The notes under the pieces were generated by a model. That model saw only the letters and a list, made by a program, of their open reading frames with translations, was not told where the DNA came from and did not search any database. From Pseudomonas moorei (GTDB lineage: Bacteria > Pseudomonadota > Gammaproteobacteria > Pseudomonadales > Pseudomonadaceae): a stretch of 64,000 nucleotides of DNA. Made by a program: the position numbers and the translations under genes. How positions within the stretch are numbered: the first letter of the stretch is position 1; the number at the start of each line of letters is the position of its first letter. Location of the stretch: NCBI RefSeq assembly GCF_008801475.1, contig NZ_VZPP01000004.1:434001-498000 (forward strand). The letters run 5' to 3'. Positions 1 to 8,973 of this stretch are shown piece after piece.

Positions 1-242
1 CGATTTTCGTGCCGCTGTGCGTGCAATTGGGCTTCAGCCCGCTGGCGATCGTCTGCATCGTCGGTACCGCTGGCGCCCTCGGCGACGCCGGTTCGCCCGC
101 CTCGGACTCGACCCTCGGCCCGACCTCCGGTCTGAACATCGACGGCCAGCATCACCATATCTGGGACACCGTGGTCCCGACCTTCCTGCACTACAACCTG
201 CCGTTGCTGGCGTTTGGCTGGGTGGCGGCGATGGTGCTGTAA
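1..242 (+). CDS. Na+/H+ antiporter-family permease, C-terminal fragment
   Basis: This is the last 80 or so codons of an integral membrane transporter whose start lies before the window. The frame is open from the first bases and ends with TAA at 240-242. Visible are a hydrophobic helix, a conserved [15 protein letters not shown] loop, a His-rich stretch (GQHHHIWD) and a final hydrophobic helix. This C-terminal pattern fits the Na+/H+ antiporter (NhaC-like) permeases annotated in Pseudomonas. The substrate cannot be decided from this fragment. A REP palindrome follows at once and may end the transcript. Confidence 0.6.
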   Translation, partial: IFVPLCVQLGFSPLAIVCIVGTAGALGDAGSPASDSTLGPTSGLNIDGQHHHIWDTVVPTFLHYNLPLLAFGWVAAMVL

Positions 243-253
243 CCCCGCAAGCC

Positions 254-284
254 TTGTGGGAGCCCGCTCGCTCCCACAGGAGGC
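254..284. repeat. REP palindrome
   Basis: A near-perfect inverted repeat (TGTGGGAGC..GCTCCCACA) sits just after the antiporter stop codon. It is one of the GTGGGAGC-type REP elements scattered through this window. Confidence 0.75.
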
Positions 285-375
285 TCAGTGCGCCCGTCGA
301 CCGCGTTCAACTTTTGAATTGGCCTGCCGTTAAAGCCTTTAACCACGCCAATAAAATCAAAAAAGAGTGAACGTC

Positions 376-2058
376 ATGCGCATGAGCCTGAAGGCCAAAG
401 TCCTGTCCCTTGCCGTCCTCCCGGTGTTGCTCTTTGCGCTGGTCATCAGCCTGACCACGTTGTTCATCCTGCAAGCGCAGGCACGCCACGAAGTCGAGGA
501 AACCCGCGAACGCCTGCTCAGCGATGCAAAGGCCACCCTGCAAAGCTACGTTGCCGTGGCCATGACCACGATCAAACCGCTGTACGACGCGGCAGCCCCG
601 GGGGATGACGCGGCGCGCGCCCAGGCGATCAAGTTGCTGTCGAGCATCGCCTACGGCAAGGAAGGCTACTTCTTCGGCTACGACTCCAACACCGTGCGCC
701 TGTTCAAGGCCAACAGCCCCGAAGGCGTGGGCCAGAGCTTCAAGGACAACCGCGATCCGAACGGTGTCTATGTCAACCGCGACCTGGTGAAAGTCGCCAA
801 GGACGGAACCCACTACCTGCAATACAGCTCGCCGCTGCCGGGTAACAGCCAGGTGCTGGTGCCCAAGCTCGGTTACACCGAATACCTGTCGAAGTGGGAC
901 ATGGCGGTGGGTACTTCGGTGAACCTGGACGGCATCGAGGCCCAAGTCGCCGTGGTCGAGGCCAAGGTTCAGGAGCGCATGGAAGGTGTGGTGCTGAGTA
1001 TCGTCGGCGTGGCGTTGGTGGTGTTGCTGGTGATCGCCGCGGCCGGGATGCTGCTGGCCAATACCATTCTGCGTCCGCTGAACCTGATGAAAGCCAACCT
1101 CGACGATATCGCGGCGGGCGAGGGCGACCTGACCCGTCGCTTGAACATCACCAGCCAGGATGAACTGGGTCAACTGGCCGGCTCGTTCAACCGTTTTGTC
1201 GACAAGATCCATGGCCTGGTGCGCCAGATCACCGAAATGACCACGCAGCTGACCGGTTTGGTGGATCAGGTGTCCGATCAGGCCAATCGTTCGGACCAGG
1301 CCATGGAGCGCCAGCGTCACGAGACGGATCAAGTCGCCACGGCGATCAATGAAATGTCGGCGGCCGCCCAGGAAGTGGCCAAGAGCGCGCAAAACGCGGC
1401 GGTGGCCGCCCGGCAGACCGATGAAGAAGGCCAGGCGGCCAAGCGTGTGGTGGCTGGCAGTATCGAGAAGATTCATGCGTTGGTGGATGACATTCGCAAC
1501 AGCGGCGTGTCTCTCGACAGCCTGCAGAAAGACGTGTCGTCGATTGTCAGCGTGCTCGGGGTGATCCGTTCGATTGCCGAACAAACCAATCTGCTGGCGC
1601 TCAACGCGGCCATTGAAGCGGCCCGTGCCGGTGAGGCTGGACGTGGTTTCGCGGTGGTGGCCGATGAAGTCAGGGCGCTGGCCAGCCGCACACAAATCAG
1701 TACCCAGGAAATCCAGGGCATGATCGACCGCTTGCAGGCCGGCACCCAGTCAGCGGTGGAAGCGATGCGCCGCTCCAGCGAGGCCGGCGACGGTACCTCG
1801 GCCCAGGCCAATGAGGCTGGTGCGTCGCTCGATACCATGGCCCAGTTGATTGCCACCATCAATTCGATGAACGCACAGATCGCCAGCGCCGCCGAAGAGC
1901 AGACCGCCGTGGCCGAGGAGATCAACCGTAGCGTGCATCAGATAGCAGTGGCAGTGGACAACGTAGCCGATGAAACCCAACTCGGGGCGCAAACCTCGCG
2001 CAGCCTGGCGGATCTGGGGCAGCGCCTGGGCAAGCTGGTCGGGCAATTCCGTATCTGA
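376..2058 (+). CDS. Methyl-accepting chemotaxis protein with single Cache domain
   Basis: Transmembrane chemoreceptor that would signal to CheA/CheW. In order: N-terminal TM helix (about residues 7-30), periplasmic single Cache-type sensor (about 35-190, with [10 protein letters not shown] and a conserved [10 protein letters not shown] segment), second TM helix (about 195-220), HAMP (about 215-270) and the MCP signalling domain. The signalling hairpin [19 protein letters not shown] is intact. No C-terminal CheR-tethering pentapeptide is seen; the protein ends GQFRI. The ATG at 376 is chosen over the GTG at 367 because AAAGAG lies about 8 nt before it; 382 is also possible. Length about 560 aa. 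The ligand is unknown; Cache domains of this type often bind small organic acids. Confidence 0.92.
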   Translation: MRMSLKAKVLSLAVLPVLLFALVISLTTLFILQAQARHEVEETRERLLSDAKATLQSYVAVAMTTIKPLYDAAAPGDDAARAQAIKLLSSIAYGKEGYFFGYDSNTVRLFKANSPEGVGQSFKDNRDPNGVYVNRDLVKVAKDGTHYLQYSSPLPGNSQVLVPKLGYTEYLSKWDMAVGTSVNLDGIEAQVAVVEAKVQERMEGVVLSIVGVALVVLLVIAAAGMLLANTILRPLNLMKANLDDIAAGEGDLTRRLNITSQDELGQLAGSFNRFVDKIHGLVRQITEMTTQLTGLVDQVSDQANRSDQAMERQRHETDQVATAINEMSAAAQEVAKSAQNAAVAARQTDEEGQAAKRVVAGSIEKIHALVDDIRNSGVSLDSLQKDVSSIVSVLGVIRSIAEQTNLLALNAAIEAARAGEAGRGFAVVADEVRALASRTQISTQEIQGMIDRLQAGTQSAVEAMRRSSEAGDGTSAQANEAGASLDTMAQLIATINSMNAQIASAAEEQTAVAEEINRSVHQIAVAVDNVADETQLGAQTSRSLADLGQRLGKLVGQFRI

Positions 2059-2072
2059 TTGGCAACACTTTT

Positions 2073-2166
2073 GTGGCGAGCGAGCTTGCTCGCGCTTGAG
2101 TGCGCAGCGCTCAGCGCTTTTTTGGGGCCGCTATGCAGCCCAGCGGGAGCAAGCTCCCTCGCCACA
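2073..2166. repeat. REPIN (inverted REP pair, GTGGCGAGC type)
   Basis: Two REP halves in opposite orientation (TGTGGCGAGCGAGCTTGCTCGC and GCGGGAGCAAGCTCCCTCGCCACA) separated by about 45 bp, the layout of a REP doublet. Confidence 0.75.
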
Positions 2167-2189
2167 CAAGCGCCGTTTGCGGATTACGG

Positions 2190-2640
2190 CCTTTCCCAAT
2201 AGGGCAGTTTACCGACCCGACAGGTTTCGGTTACCGGGCCAGAGCACGGCTATCTGCTGGGTGACCTTGGCGGCCTTCGGGCCGACCAGGTTTTGGGTTG
2301 GTTGGGTACATATCCGTTTCTTCGGTAACGGCGGCTTAGGGTTTCGCCCTTACGGCGACTTACTTTTTTTTCAAAAACGCCAAAAAAAAGATAAGCAAAA
2401 AAAGGCTCGCCCCGAGCGTCCGGCCCCTCGCTGGGGCTCGGCGTTCCTTCGCTGCGGTATTCATCCGGGGACACTGCCCTCCGGTCTGCTTCGCGACGAC
2501 CTGCATGCAGCGTGTTCGACTGCGTCGAACGGCGCTGCGCGCCACTCCCCGGATGCACACCTCCACTCAGCCTCCCGAAGGGCCGGGTGGATCAAGATCA
2601 AGAGCTGCAGGCGAGCTAACGCTCGGCCTGATGAGTGGTG
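2190..2640. repeat. Probable interspersed non-coding repeat
   Basis: This block contains TTACCGACCCGACAGGTTTC, a segment around GGTACATATCCGTTTC, A/T homopolymer runs, and a GC-rich tail with a GTTCGAC/GTCGAAC palindrome. I recall very similar blocks recurring between genes in P. fluorescens-group genomes, often mis-annotated as small proteins. That recollection is not checked here; within this window the block occurs once. Confidence 0.45.
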
Positions 2641-2667
2641 AGGAGCGGGGTGGCGCGCGTTGCTTTT

Positions 2668-2785
2668 CTGTAGGAGCGAGCCTGCTCGCGATGAATGACC
2701 GGGCAACGCGGGCATTCAGACAGCCCGCGTCATCGTTGACGACCATCGTCGGAACGCCGCCCGGAGCTGGCTCGCTCCTACAGGG
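2668..2785. repeat. REP doublet, part of a larger inverted repeat
   Basis: A REP half (TGTAGGAGCGAGCCTGCTCGCG) and an opposing half (GGAGCTGGCTCGCTCCTACA) about 70 bp apart. The second half with its flank (about 2743-2783) is also inverted relative to 2923-2963. Confidence 0.65.
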
Positions 2786-2789
2786 GGCC

Positions 2790-2917
2790 TGGCGAATGAA
2801 GTGGATCTTGCCGGTATCGTCATTGCCGATGTAGATGCCGTAGACCCCGGCCTGCCGTACTTCGATATAGCGCGATGGCGGCCAGCCAGCCGACCAATCA
2901 CCCGCCGATGTACCCAA
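2790..2917 (-). pseudogene. Possible gene relic between inverted REP flanks
   Basis: On the minus strand the frame reads a protein-like stretch containing PPSRYIEVRQAGVYGIYIGN and DDTGKIHF, about 40 codons that look more natural than the frames around them. It runs into REP DNA on both sides and lacks its own start signal. It may be the stump of a gene or a chance frame; I do not recognise the family. Confidence 0.25.
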
Positions 2918-2920
2918 TCC

Positions 2921-2963
2921 ATTGTGGAAGCGAGCCTGCTCCCGGCGGCGTTCCGACGATAGC
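2921..2963. repeat. REP half, inverted copy of 2743-2783
   Basis: The segment from GTGGAAGCGAGCCTGCTC to the GGCGTTCCGACGATAG end mirrors CATCGTCGGAACGCCG and following bases at about 2743, so the 140 bp between them lies inside an inverted repeat. Confidence 0.6.
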
Positions 2964-3036
2964 GGCCCACCAGCCTACACTGGTAACACGGGTTGTTCTT
3001 CTCGCCCCGACGACCACTACCAAAGGAGTCAGGCTC

Positions 3037-3204
3037 ATGATCAACAGTGACAGTATCTGCGACTGCCCGAAATGTTCGTGCAAGCTGGGCGCGCACCCGA
3101 TTGCGCGCCACGGCAAGCACTATTGCTGCGAGGCCTGCGCCAAGCACCACGAACACGGCGAAGAGTGCTCCAGCAAGGGCTGCAAGTGCGCCCACGCCAA
3201 ATAG
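3037..3204 (+). CDS. Bacterial metallothionein
   Basis: A 55-residue metal-binding protein of the BmtA-like bacterial metallothionein family, which chelates Zn/Cd/Cu thiolate clusters in the cytoplasm. Ten cysteines are visible: C8, C10, C13, C15, C30, C31, C34, C44, C49 and C51, together with histidines at 20, 25, 28, 37, 38, 40 and 53. CDCPKCSC and YCCEACAKHH are the family signatures. The ATG at 3037 follows a strong AAAGGAG at 3022-3028. The upstream in-frame extension runs through REP DNA and is rejected. A hairpin follows the gene. Confidence 0.92.
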   Translation: MINSDSICDCPKCSCKLGAHPIARHGKHYCCEACAKHHEHGEECSSKGCKCAHAK

Positions 3205-3218
3205 TTCGTTCACGTTGA

Positions 3219-3246
3219 AAAGTGGAGCCTAGTCGGGCTCCACTTC
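3219..3246. terminator. Hairpin between convergent genes
   Basis: AAGTGGAGCC-TAGTC-GGGCTCCACTT forms a 10-bp stem. It lies just after the metallothionein, and its loop carries the stop codon of the opposing gene at 3229, so it could end both transcripts. There is only a short T tract. Confidence 0.55.
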
Positions 3247-3501
3247 CAGTTTCAGGCTGTCGTCGTCCAGGCGTTCGATATGCCGGACGGTGCCCGTCAG
3301 GCGGCGTCCTTCGACTCTGAGCACGACGGTCTTGGCCTGCTCAAGGTCTTCCGGCAACGGCGGCGGAACGCGAATCGCGAAGCAGGTCGGGTCGTTCATG
3401 ACCTGTTCCAGGCCAACCCGGCACTCGACGCTCCTGGTGATGCGGCCGAACAGCGTATCCAGACCATAGTCCAGATGCGCAGGGCTGCTGATGGGTGTCA
3501 T
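3229..3501 (-). CDS. Conserved hypothetical protein, 90 aa
   Basis: Small soluble protein with a proline-rich middle (RVPPPLPEDL) and a beta-strand-like C-terminal half (VVLRVEGRRLTGTVRHIE) reminiscent of a PilZ-like or small barrel fold, which I cannot confirm. A run of purines (GAGGGGGG) stands 7-8 nt before the ATG at 3501, supporting translation. It is followed on the same strand by no other gene; the next upstream gene (3540-3767) is on the same strand and may be co-transcribed. Function unknown. Confidence 0.6.
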   Translation of the reverse strand: MTPISSPAHLDYGLDTLFGRITRSVECRVGLEQVMNDPTCFAIRVPPPLPEDLEQAKTVVLRVEGRRLTGTVRHIERLDDDSLKLEVEPD

Positions 3502-3539
3502 ATTCTTGCCCCCCCTCTAATCCTGTTGCTTGCCAGGCG

Positions 3540-3767
3540 TCAGCCAGCCGGCCGCCACTTGACGTTTTCCACGCCGAATTTCTCTGCCATCGGCTTGCTG
3601 GTCTTTTGCACCTTCTCCCTGCCGAAGCGCGGTATGCGGCCCACTCCCGCGTCGCAGCTTGCCCAATGCCAGGCTTCTGCGTTGTCCATTTTGTCCAGAC
3701 GGATAATGAACGACTTGGGCACGCCATGAAGGGTGTATTCAATGACGAAGAGTTTTGCATTGTTCAT
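3540..3767 (-). CDS. DUF6555-like small protein
   Basis: A 75-residue protein (MNNAKLFVIEYTLHGVP start) that I recognise as a small family widespread in Pseudomonas, labelled DUF6555. It is compact and basic at the C-terminus (GREKVQKTSK) with no signal peptide or membrane segment. The ATG at 3767 has GGGAGGAA about 9 nt upstream, so the longer frame to 3881 is not needed. It lies 38 bp upstream of the 90-aa gene on the same strand. Function unknown. Confidence 0.7.
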   Translation of the reverse strand: MNNAKLFVIEYTLHGVPKSFIIRLDKMDNAEAWHWASCDAGVGRIPRFGREKVQKTSKPMAEKFGVENVKWRPAG

Positions 3768-3913
3768 ATAGCCCGTATTCCTCCCTGTGGTACATAAACG
3801 GATCACGGGCCACACGGAAAATTCATTCGGATTGGCGGACGGTGGCAGCCGCTGGCGGCAAATACAAGGCCTCGTTACCATTGGGCCTTTCCCGACCCCA
3901 ATGATTGCTGCCC

Positions 3914-4693
3914 ATGGCCCTTGCCGCCCCGCCTGACCTGAGTGATACCGATGTGCCCGTGCAACCGCTGGCGCGCACTTATCCGCGTGGGTTGTTCATC
4001 GAACCGCATGAGCATGTCTGGGGGCAGTTGCTGTATGCGATGAGTGGCGTGATGTGGGTCGAGACGCCTCACGAGGCGCTGGTGGTGCCTCCGCAACGGG
4101 CGGTTTGGTTGCCGCCCGGCGTGCCTCATGGGATTCGCGTGGTCTCGGACCTGCAAATGCGCAACATCTACCTGCGACCGTCGTTGGCGGCAACGCTCGA
4201 TGCCAGTGTCCAGGTCATCGAAGTCGGCGGTTTGTTGCGCGAGTTGATCGTTGGCCTGGTGGAGCAGGGCGACGACGGTGCGCCCGAGTATTACGAAGCA
4301 CTGGTGGGACTGGCGCTGCTGGAGCTCAAGCGGGCCAGGCGCTCGCTGCTGAAAATCCCGCTGCCGGATGAGTCTGACCGGCGGCTGACGAACCTCTGCC
4401 AGGCGGTCATGGCCGCGCCGTCGCTGGACATTCCTTTCGAGCAACACGCGGAAAACGCCGGTGCCAGCGTGCGGACCCTGGCGCGGTTGTTCAAGGACGG
4501 TCTGGGCATGGGCTTCGCTGAATGGCGGCGCCAGGTGCAACTGGCGACGGCAGTGGCCGAGTTGATTCAGGGGGTGCCCGTCAGTGCCATCGCCCGTGAG
4601 CTGGGGTATTCGCCCAGCAGCTTCAGCGATATGTTCCGTCGGGAACTGGGTGTCGCGCCGTCGCAGTTTTCGGCAGGCCAGCCTCAGGGCTGA
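3914..4693 (+). CDS. AraC-family transcriptional regulator (cupin sensor + HTH)
   Basis: DNA-binding regulator of about 259 residues. The N-terminal half is an AraC-type cupin (about residues 15-90; FIEPHEHVWGQLLYAMSG and the VWLPPGVPHGI motif), typical of regulators that sense a small hydrophobic compound. The C-terminal half is the double helix-turn-helix (about 160-255; VPVSAIARELGYSPSSFSDM, ending FRRELGVAPSQF). It resembles the NimR/YeaM type. It lies 107 bp before the XapX and oxidoreductase genes on the same strand and could control them. A TTG at 3905 is an alternative start. Confidence 0.85.
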   Translation: MALAAPPDLSDTDVPVQPLARTYPRGLFIEPHEHVWGQLLYAMSGVMWVETPHEALVVPPQRAVWLPPGVPHGIRVVSDLQMRNIYLRPSLAATLDASVQVIEVGGLLRELIVGLVEQGDDGAPEYYEALVGLALLELKRARRSLLKIPLPDESDRRLTNLCQAVMAAPSLDIPFEQHAENAGASVRTLARLFKDGLGMGFAEWRRQVQLATAVAELIQGVPVSAIARELGYSPSSFSDMFRRELGVAPSQFSAGQPQG

Positions 4694-4800
4694 AGCGTTC
4701 AGGGCCGGGGTTTGGCCGATATTCAGAAGCACTTGGCCGGTACTCGTCAACACTGCGCACTAGACTTTCGGGCATGTCTCAATTGCCCAAGGAGTCTGTC

Positions 4801-4974
4801 ATGAATTACCTCATTTCACTGGCGATCGGCCTGGGTGTCGGCCTGCTCTACGGCGCCCTGGATTTTCGTTCCCCCGCACCACCGGCGATCGCACTGGTAG
4901 GCCTGCTCGGCATGCTGGCCGGCGAAAAGCTCTGGCCGATGGGCCGCGAACTGGTGGCCGGCTGGATCTCCTGA
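4801..4974 (+). CDS. XapX domain small membrane protein
   Basis: A 57-residue hydrophobic protein with two TM helices and a short loop (DFRSPAPPAIALVGLLGMLAG segment), the signature of the XapX/DUF1427 family. Its biochemical role is unknown. AAGGAG at 4789-4794 lies 6 nt before the ATG at 4801 and fixes the start. It is 30 bp upstream of the MDR oxidoreductase and probably shares its transcript. Confidence 0.82.
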   Translation: MNYLISLAIGLGVGLLYGALDFRSPAPPAIALVGLLGMLAGEKLWPMGRELVAGWIS

Positions 4975-5004
4975 ACCTCTTCTGATCATTCGATGGAAAC
5001 CCTC

Positions 5005-5961
5005 ATGAAAGCATTGCAGTTCGACAAAACCGGCGACCTCTCGGCCCTGCGCTACGTCGAGGTTCCGACGCCCGTTCCCGGCGCCGATGAAGTGTTGGTG
5101 GAAATCAAGGCGGCGGGGCTCAACCCCAGTGATGTGAAGAACGTGCTGGGTCGTTTTCCCTATACCACGATGCCGCGGATTCCCGGTCGCGATTTTGCCG
5201 GCATCGTCGTTGAAGGCCCGCAGGCGCTGGTCGGTCAACACGTCTGGGGCACCGGCCGCGAGCTGGGTTTTTTCGCCGATGGCTCCCATGCGCAATTCGT
5301 CAAGTTGCCGGCCAATGGCGTCGCCCTCAAGCCCACGCATTTGAGCTTTGCTCAGGCCGCCAGCCTGGGGGTGCCCTACACCACGGCGTGGGATGCACTG
5401 GAGCGCAGCCTGGTGACCGCCGAAACCCGCTTGCTGGTGATCGGCGGCGGGGCGGTGGGCAGTGCCGCGTTGGCATTGGCCAAGGTGCGCGGTGCCCGAG
5501 TACTGGCAGCCGCGCGGCGACCAGAGCAGGTCAAGGACTTGCAGGATCAGGGCTATCAGACGCTGCAACTGGATAAACCCGAGGACCTGGGTGCTCAGGT
5601 CAATGCCGTATTCAAAGGCGGCGCTGATGTGATTTTCGATACCACGGGATTCTGGTTGCCGGCGTCTGTTGCGGCATTGGCCACCTTCGGGCGCATCGCC
5701 ATCATCGCCGCGCCGGTGGATGGCATGGTTCAGCTACCGGCCCTGGCGCTGTACCGCAAGGGCGGCTCTGTGGTCGGCATCAACTCGTTGCTGTACGGCG
5801 TGCAAGCGTGCGCGGCGATGCTCGATCAGTTCGGTCAATTCTTCGATCAGGACTTGCTGCCGTTGCCCCAGGGGCTGTTCGAGTCACCATTGGCCGAGGG
5901 CCTGGAGCGTTATGCCGAGGTCAATCAGGGCAGCGGTGACAAAGTGATCCTGTTGCCGTAA
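5005..5961 (+). CDS. MDR-family quinone oxidoreductase / alcohol dehydrogenase-like
   Basis: Medium-chain dehydrogenase/reductase of about 318 residues, NAD(P)H-dependent, cytosolic. Visible: the GroES-like half ([39 protein letters not shown]) and a Rossmann half with the nucleotide loop [16 protein letters not shown] near residue 150. The cysteine ligands of zinc alcohol dehydrogenases are absent, so it belongs to the zinc-less quinone reductase group. ATG 5005 ([10 protein letters not shown]) is preferred; 4993 is in frame. Substrate unknown. It sits downstream of the AraC regulator and XapX gene. Confidence 0.85.
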   Translation: MKALQFDKTGDLSALRYVEVPTPVPGADEVLVEIKAAGLNPSDVKNVLGRFPYTTMPRIPGRDFAGIVVEGPQALVGQHVWGTGRELGFFADGSHAQFVKLPANGVALKPTHLSFAQAASLGVPYTTAWDALERSLVTAETRLLVIGGGAVGSAALALAKVRGARVLAAARRPEQVKDLQDQGYQTLQLDKPEDLGAQVNAVFKGGADVIFDTTGFWLPASVAALATFGRIAIIAAPVDGMVQLPALALYRKGGSVVGINSLLYGVQACAAMLDQFGQFFDQDLLPLPQGLFESPLAEGLERYAEVNQGSGDKVILLP

Positions 5962-5969
5962 CACCGCCC

Positions 5970-6001
5970 ACCTGTGGGGGCGGACTCGCTCCCACAGGGG
6001 C
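5970..6001. repeat. REP palindrome
   Basis: CCTGTGGGGGCGGACTCGCTCCCACAGGGG, a GTGGGAGC-type REP just after the oxidoreductase stop. Confidence 0.7.
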
Positions 6002-6073
6002 TGCGGCGATGCAATGCGCTGCCGCAATGGTGCTCTGATAGAATCGACGGCACTTTTCCTGCGAGGTGCCCCC

Positions 6074-7108
6074 ATGAGCGAGCCGATTCGCCTGACCCAG
6101 TACAGCCACGGCGCTGGATGCGGTTGCAAGATTTCTCCCCAGGTACTGGAAGTGATTCTCGCCGGCAGTGGCGCGCAGAATCTGGACCCCAGGCTCTGGG
6201 TCGGCAACGCCTCGCGCGATGACGCGGCGGTGTATGCCATCGACGAAGAGCGCGGCGTGGTGTCGACCACCGATTTCTTCATGCCAATCGTCGATGATCC
6301 TTTCGATTTCGGCCGCATCGCCGCCACCAATGCCATCAGTGACATCTACGCCATGGGTGGCGACCCGTTGATGGCCATCGCCATTCTTGGCTGGCCGGTC
6401 AATGTGCTGGCGCCGGAAATTGCCCGGGAAGTGATTCGCGGCGGCCGTTCGGTGTGCGATGAAGCAGGTATTCCGTTGGCTGGCGGGCATTCCATCGACG
6501 CACCGGAGCCGATCTTCGGCCTGGCCGTTACCGGGCTGGTGGAAAAGCGCCATATGAAGCGCAACGACACCGCGACGGCCGGTTGCCTGCTTTACCTCAC
6601 CAAACCCCTGGGCATCGGCATCCTCACCACCGCCGAAAAGAAAGGCAAGTTGCGCAACGCTGACATCGGCCTGGCCCGGGACTGGATGTGTACCCTGAAT
6701 AAACCCGGCAGCCGCTTTGGCAAACTGGATGGCGTGACCGCGATGACCGACGTCACCGGTTTCGGTTTGTTGGGGCATCTGGTGGAAATGGCCGATGGCA
6801 GCCAGTTGACCGCCCTGATCGAATACGACCGCGTACCGCGTCTGCCAGGTGTCGAGTATTACCTGGAACAGGGCTGCATTCCCGGCGGGACCTTGCGTAA
6901 TTACGACAGCTATGCCAGCAAACTGGGGCGATTGCAGGAACTGCACAAACGCGTGTTGTGCGACCCGCAGACCAGCGGCGGCCTGTTGATCGCGGTGACG
7001 CCCGAGGGTAACGACAGCTTTCTCGCGGCCGCTGCGCAAATGGGCCTGGACCTGGCACCCATCGGTGAACTGGTCGAGCGACAGAGTAATGCGGTCGAGG
7101 TGTCTTGA
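6074..7108 (+). CDS. selD: Selenide, water dikinase
   Basis: Makes selenophosphate from selenide and ATP; the product supplies selenium for selenocysteine and for 2-selenouridine in tRNA. The N-terminal glycine-rich active site SHGAGCGCK is intact, with C16 and K19 matching the catalytic Cys/Lys of E. coli SelD. The PurM-like ATP-binding features [30 protein letters not shown] and [11 protein letters not shown] follow. Length 344 aa, normal for the family. GCGAGGTG lies 5-12 nt before the ATG. Its TGA overlaps the ATG of mnmH by one base, so the two are translationally coupled. Confidence 0.97.
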   Translation: MSEPIRLTQYSHGAGCGCKISPQVLEVILAGSGAQNLDPRLWVGNASRDDAAVYAIDEERGVVSTTDFFMPIVDDPFDFGRIAATNAISDIYAMGGDPLMAIAILGWPVNVLAPEIAREVIRGGRSVCDEAGIPLAGGHSIDAPEPIFGLAVTGLVEKRHMKRNDTATAGCLLYLTKPLGIGILTTAEKKGKLRNADIGLARDWMCTLNKPGSRFGKLDGVTAMTDVTGFGLLGHLVEMADGSQLTALIEYDRVPRLPGVEYYLEQGCIPGGTLRNYDSYASKLGRLQELHKRVLCDPQTSGGLLIAVTPEGNDSFLAAAAQMGLDLAPIGELVERQSNAVEVS

Positions 7109-8211
7109 TGTCTGCCGACTGCACCGATTACCGCGATATTTTCCTCAACGACCGGCCGCTGATGGATGCCCGTGCGCCGGTCGAGTTTCTCAAGGGCTCG
7201 TTTCCCGGGGCGGTCAATTTGCCGCTGATGAACGATCACGAGCGGCAACGGGTCGGCACTTGTTACAAGCAGCAGGGCCAACAAGCCGCCATCGAACTGG
7301 GCCATCAACTGGTGTCCGGCGCGATCAAGGCCGAACGCATCCAGGCCTGGGCAGACTTCGCCCGGGCTCATCCCGATGGGCTTTTGTATTGTTTTCGCGG
7401 CGGGTTGCGCTCGCAGATCGTCCAGCAATGGCTCAAGGACGAGGCGGGCATCGACTACCCGCGAGTCGGTGGCGGCTACAAGGCCATGCGCAGCTTTCTG
7501 CTCGATACCCTCGATCAGGCCGTTGCGCAGTGCGATTTCGTGTTGTTGGGCGGCATGACTGGCACCGGCAAGACCGAAGTGCTGATGCAGTTGCGCAACG
7601 GCCTTGACCTAGAAGGTCACGCCAATCATCGCGGCTCGAGTTTCGGCAAGCGCGCCACGGGTCAACCGACCAATATCGACTTTGAAAATCGCCTGGCGGT
7701 GGATATGCTGAAAAAACGCGCCGCCGGCCTTGAACAATTCGTGCTGGAAGACGAGAGCCGGGCGATCGGCAGCTGTGCCTTGCCGTTGCCGCTGTATCAG
7801 GGCATGCAGCAGTTTCCGATGGTCTGGCTCGAAGACAGCCTGCAGGGGCGGGTCGAGCGAATTCTGCGTGATTATGTGGTGGACCTGTGCGCCGAGTTCA
7901 TCCGGGTGCGCGGCGAGGAAGGCTTTGCGCTGTTTTCCGAGCGGATGCTGGAGAGTTTGAATAACGTGCACAAGCGCCTGGGTGGCGAGCGCCATCGACG
8001 GATGCTGATTCTGATGGAGGATGCCTTGGCGGAGCAGGGTCGCAGCGGCGCGGTGGATTTGCACCGGGGCTGGATCGAGGGGTTACTGACTGAGTACTAC
8101 GATCCGATGTATGCCTTTCAACGTGAAAAGAAGGGCGCGCGGATCGAGTTTGCCGGGAATCGCGAAGCGGTGTTGGGGTATTTGCGGGAGCGGGTCAGTC
8201 AGCGAGGGTGA
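7108..8211 (+). CDS. mnmH: tRNA 2-selenouridine synthase (SelU/MnmH)
   Basis: Exchanges sulfur for selenium at 2-thiouridine in the wobble position of tRNAs for Lys, Glu and Gln, using selenophosphate. N-terminal rhodanese domain with the catalytic cysteine C95 ([12 protein letters not shown]), then a P-loop domain with [10 protein letters not shown] near residue 150. Length 367 aa, usual for the family. The start ATG overlaps the selD stop; a TTG one codon earlier is ignored. selD-mnmH is a recurrent pair, and no selA/selB is seen in this window. Confidence 0.96.
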   Translation: MSADCTDYRDIFLNDRPLMDARAPVEFLKGSFPGAVNLPLMNDHERQRVGTCYKQQGQQAAIELGHQLVSGAIKAERIQAWADFARAHPDGLLYCFRGGLRSQIVQQWLKDEAGIDYPRVGGGYKAMRSFLLDTLDQAVAQCDFVLLGGMTGTGKTEVLMQLRNGLDLEGHANHRGSSFGKRATGQPTNIDFENRLAVDMLKKRAAGLEQFVLEDESRAIGSCALPLPLYQGMQQFPMVWLEDSLQGRVERILRDYVVDLCAEFIRVRGEEGFALFSERMLESLNNVHKRLGGERHRRMLILMEDALAEQGRSGAVDLHRGWIEGLLTEYYDPMYAFQREKKGARIEFAGNREAVLGYLRERVSQRG

Positions 8212-8227
8212 GGGCGGTTTTGCCGGC

Positions 8228-8262
8228 CTCATCGCGGGCAAGCCCACTCCCACAGGGGCTGT
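8228..8262. repeat. REP half
   Basis: CATCGCGGGCAAGCCCACTCCCACAGGGG, REP-like palindrome downstream of mnmH. Confidence 0.6.
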
Positions 8263-8271
8263 GGCGTACAC

Positions 8272-8293
8272 AAAGGGCCCGATCAGGCCCTGT
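8272..8293 (-). terminator. Probable terminator of the histidine phosphatase gene
   Basis: AGGGCC-CGATCA-GGCCCT forms a stem just past the stop of the minus-strand gene; read on that strand it ends in CCCTTTGTG, a weak U tract. Confidence 0.45.
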
Positions 8294-8298
8294 ATAAC

Positions 8299-8973
8299 TC
8301 AGGTCGGGCAAGTCTGCGGCCCATTGTCCAGCCCTTGCTTGTAGCGATGGCTTTCCAGGCTGGCCTTGCCGTTGCGCCAGGTCAGGGTCAACACGATCAG
8401 CGAATCAAAGTCGCTCGACTCCCAGTCCTCGGTGATCGTCTGTTTCTTGCCGACCGCTTCCCCGGCGACCTTGTTGATCAGCTCCGGCAGGTAACCGTGG
8501 GACCAGGCGGTGTAAATGATCGAGTTGTGATACTTGTCCTGGAGCAGTTCATCGGCCAGGTCGCCGGTGTCGTTGGCCGAGAAATTGATGTTGACCGGCA
8601 AGCCGAGCTTTATCGCACTGGGGCTGATGGTCATCAATGGACGGATATAGCTGTAGGAATTGTTCAGCTCACCTTCCTCGACATTGCGCGTCGGGTTGGC
8701 GGCGAATACGTAGTTGGCCTTGCCGAATTTTTCCGGGAGCAAGGTGGCCAGGTCGATCGCACGGTTCAGGCCCTGGCAATTGAGCTGGCCCAGGCCGCCG
8801 GCAGGTTTTTCCGCATGGCGCAGGAACACCAGCGTCTGCACACCGTCTACCGGTTGGGCGCGACTTTCAAGGGACTCAAGCGACAGGAATAACGCACTGG
8901 CCGCCAGCAATGCGGGCAGGAATATGTACGCACGGCGTTTGAAGCGATTGGCGAATTTCAGAGGGTTCTTCAT
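8299..8973 (-). CDS. Membrane-anchored histidine phosphatase-family protein
   Basis: About 224 residues. An N-terminal basic segment and one hydrophobic helix (about residues 15-33) suggest an anchor or signal peptide, putting the domain in the periplasm. The phosphatase core begins with VFLRHAEKP, the RHxEKP form of the catalytic RHG motif, and the second histidine lies in TAWSHGYLPEL. The family includes phosphoglycerate mutase-like and SixA-like enzymes; the substrate is unknown. The start MKNPLKF at 8973 is chosen because the upstream codons look non-coding; no strong Shine-Dalgarno is visible. Confidence 0.8.
   Translation of the reverse strand: MKNPLKFANRFKRRAYIFLPALLAASALFLSLESLESRAQPVDGVQTLVFLRHAEKPAGGLGQLNCQGLNRAIDLATLLPEKFGKANYVFAANPTRNVEEGELNNSYSYIRPLMTISPSAIKLGLPVNINFSANDTGDLADELLQDKYHNSIIYTAWSHGYLPELINKVAGEAVGKKQTITEDWESSDFDSLIVLTLTWRNGKASLESHRYKQGLDNGPQTCPT

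Larger units (their letters stand above)
2059..3036. other. Long gene-poor intergenic region rich in repeats
   Basis: Almost 1 kb between the chemoreceptor and the metallothionein with no convincing gene. It holds a REPIN at 2073-2166, a mixed GC/AT block at about 2190-2640 with A and T runs (2365-2405) and a perfect palindrome GTTCGAC-TGC-GTCGAAC near 2514-2530, a second REP pair at 2668-2785, a short coding-like relic on the minus strand (about 2790-2915) and another REP half at 2921-2955. The open frames here lack ribosome sites and mostly read through REP DNA. Confidence 0.75.

Noticed and set aside
307..1695. 462-codon minus-strand frame opposite the chemoreceptor
   Set aside because: Low-complexity His/Gln-rich shadow of the MCP; no domain.
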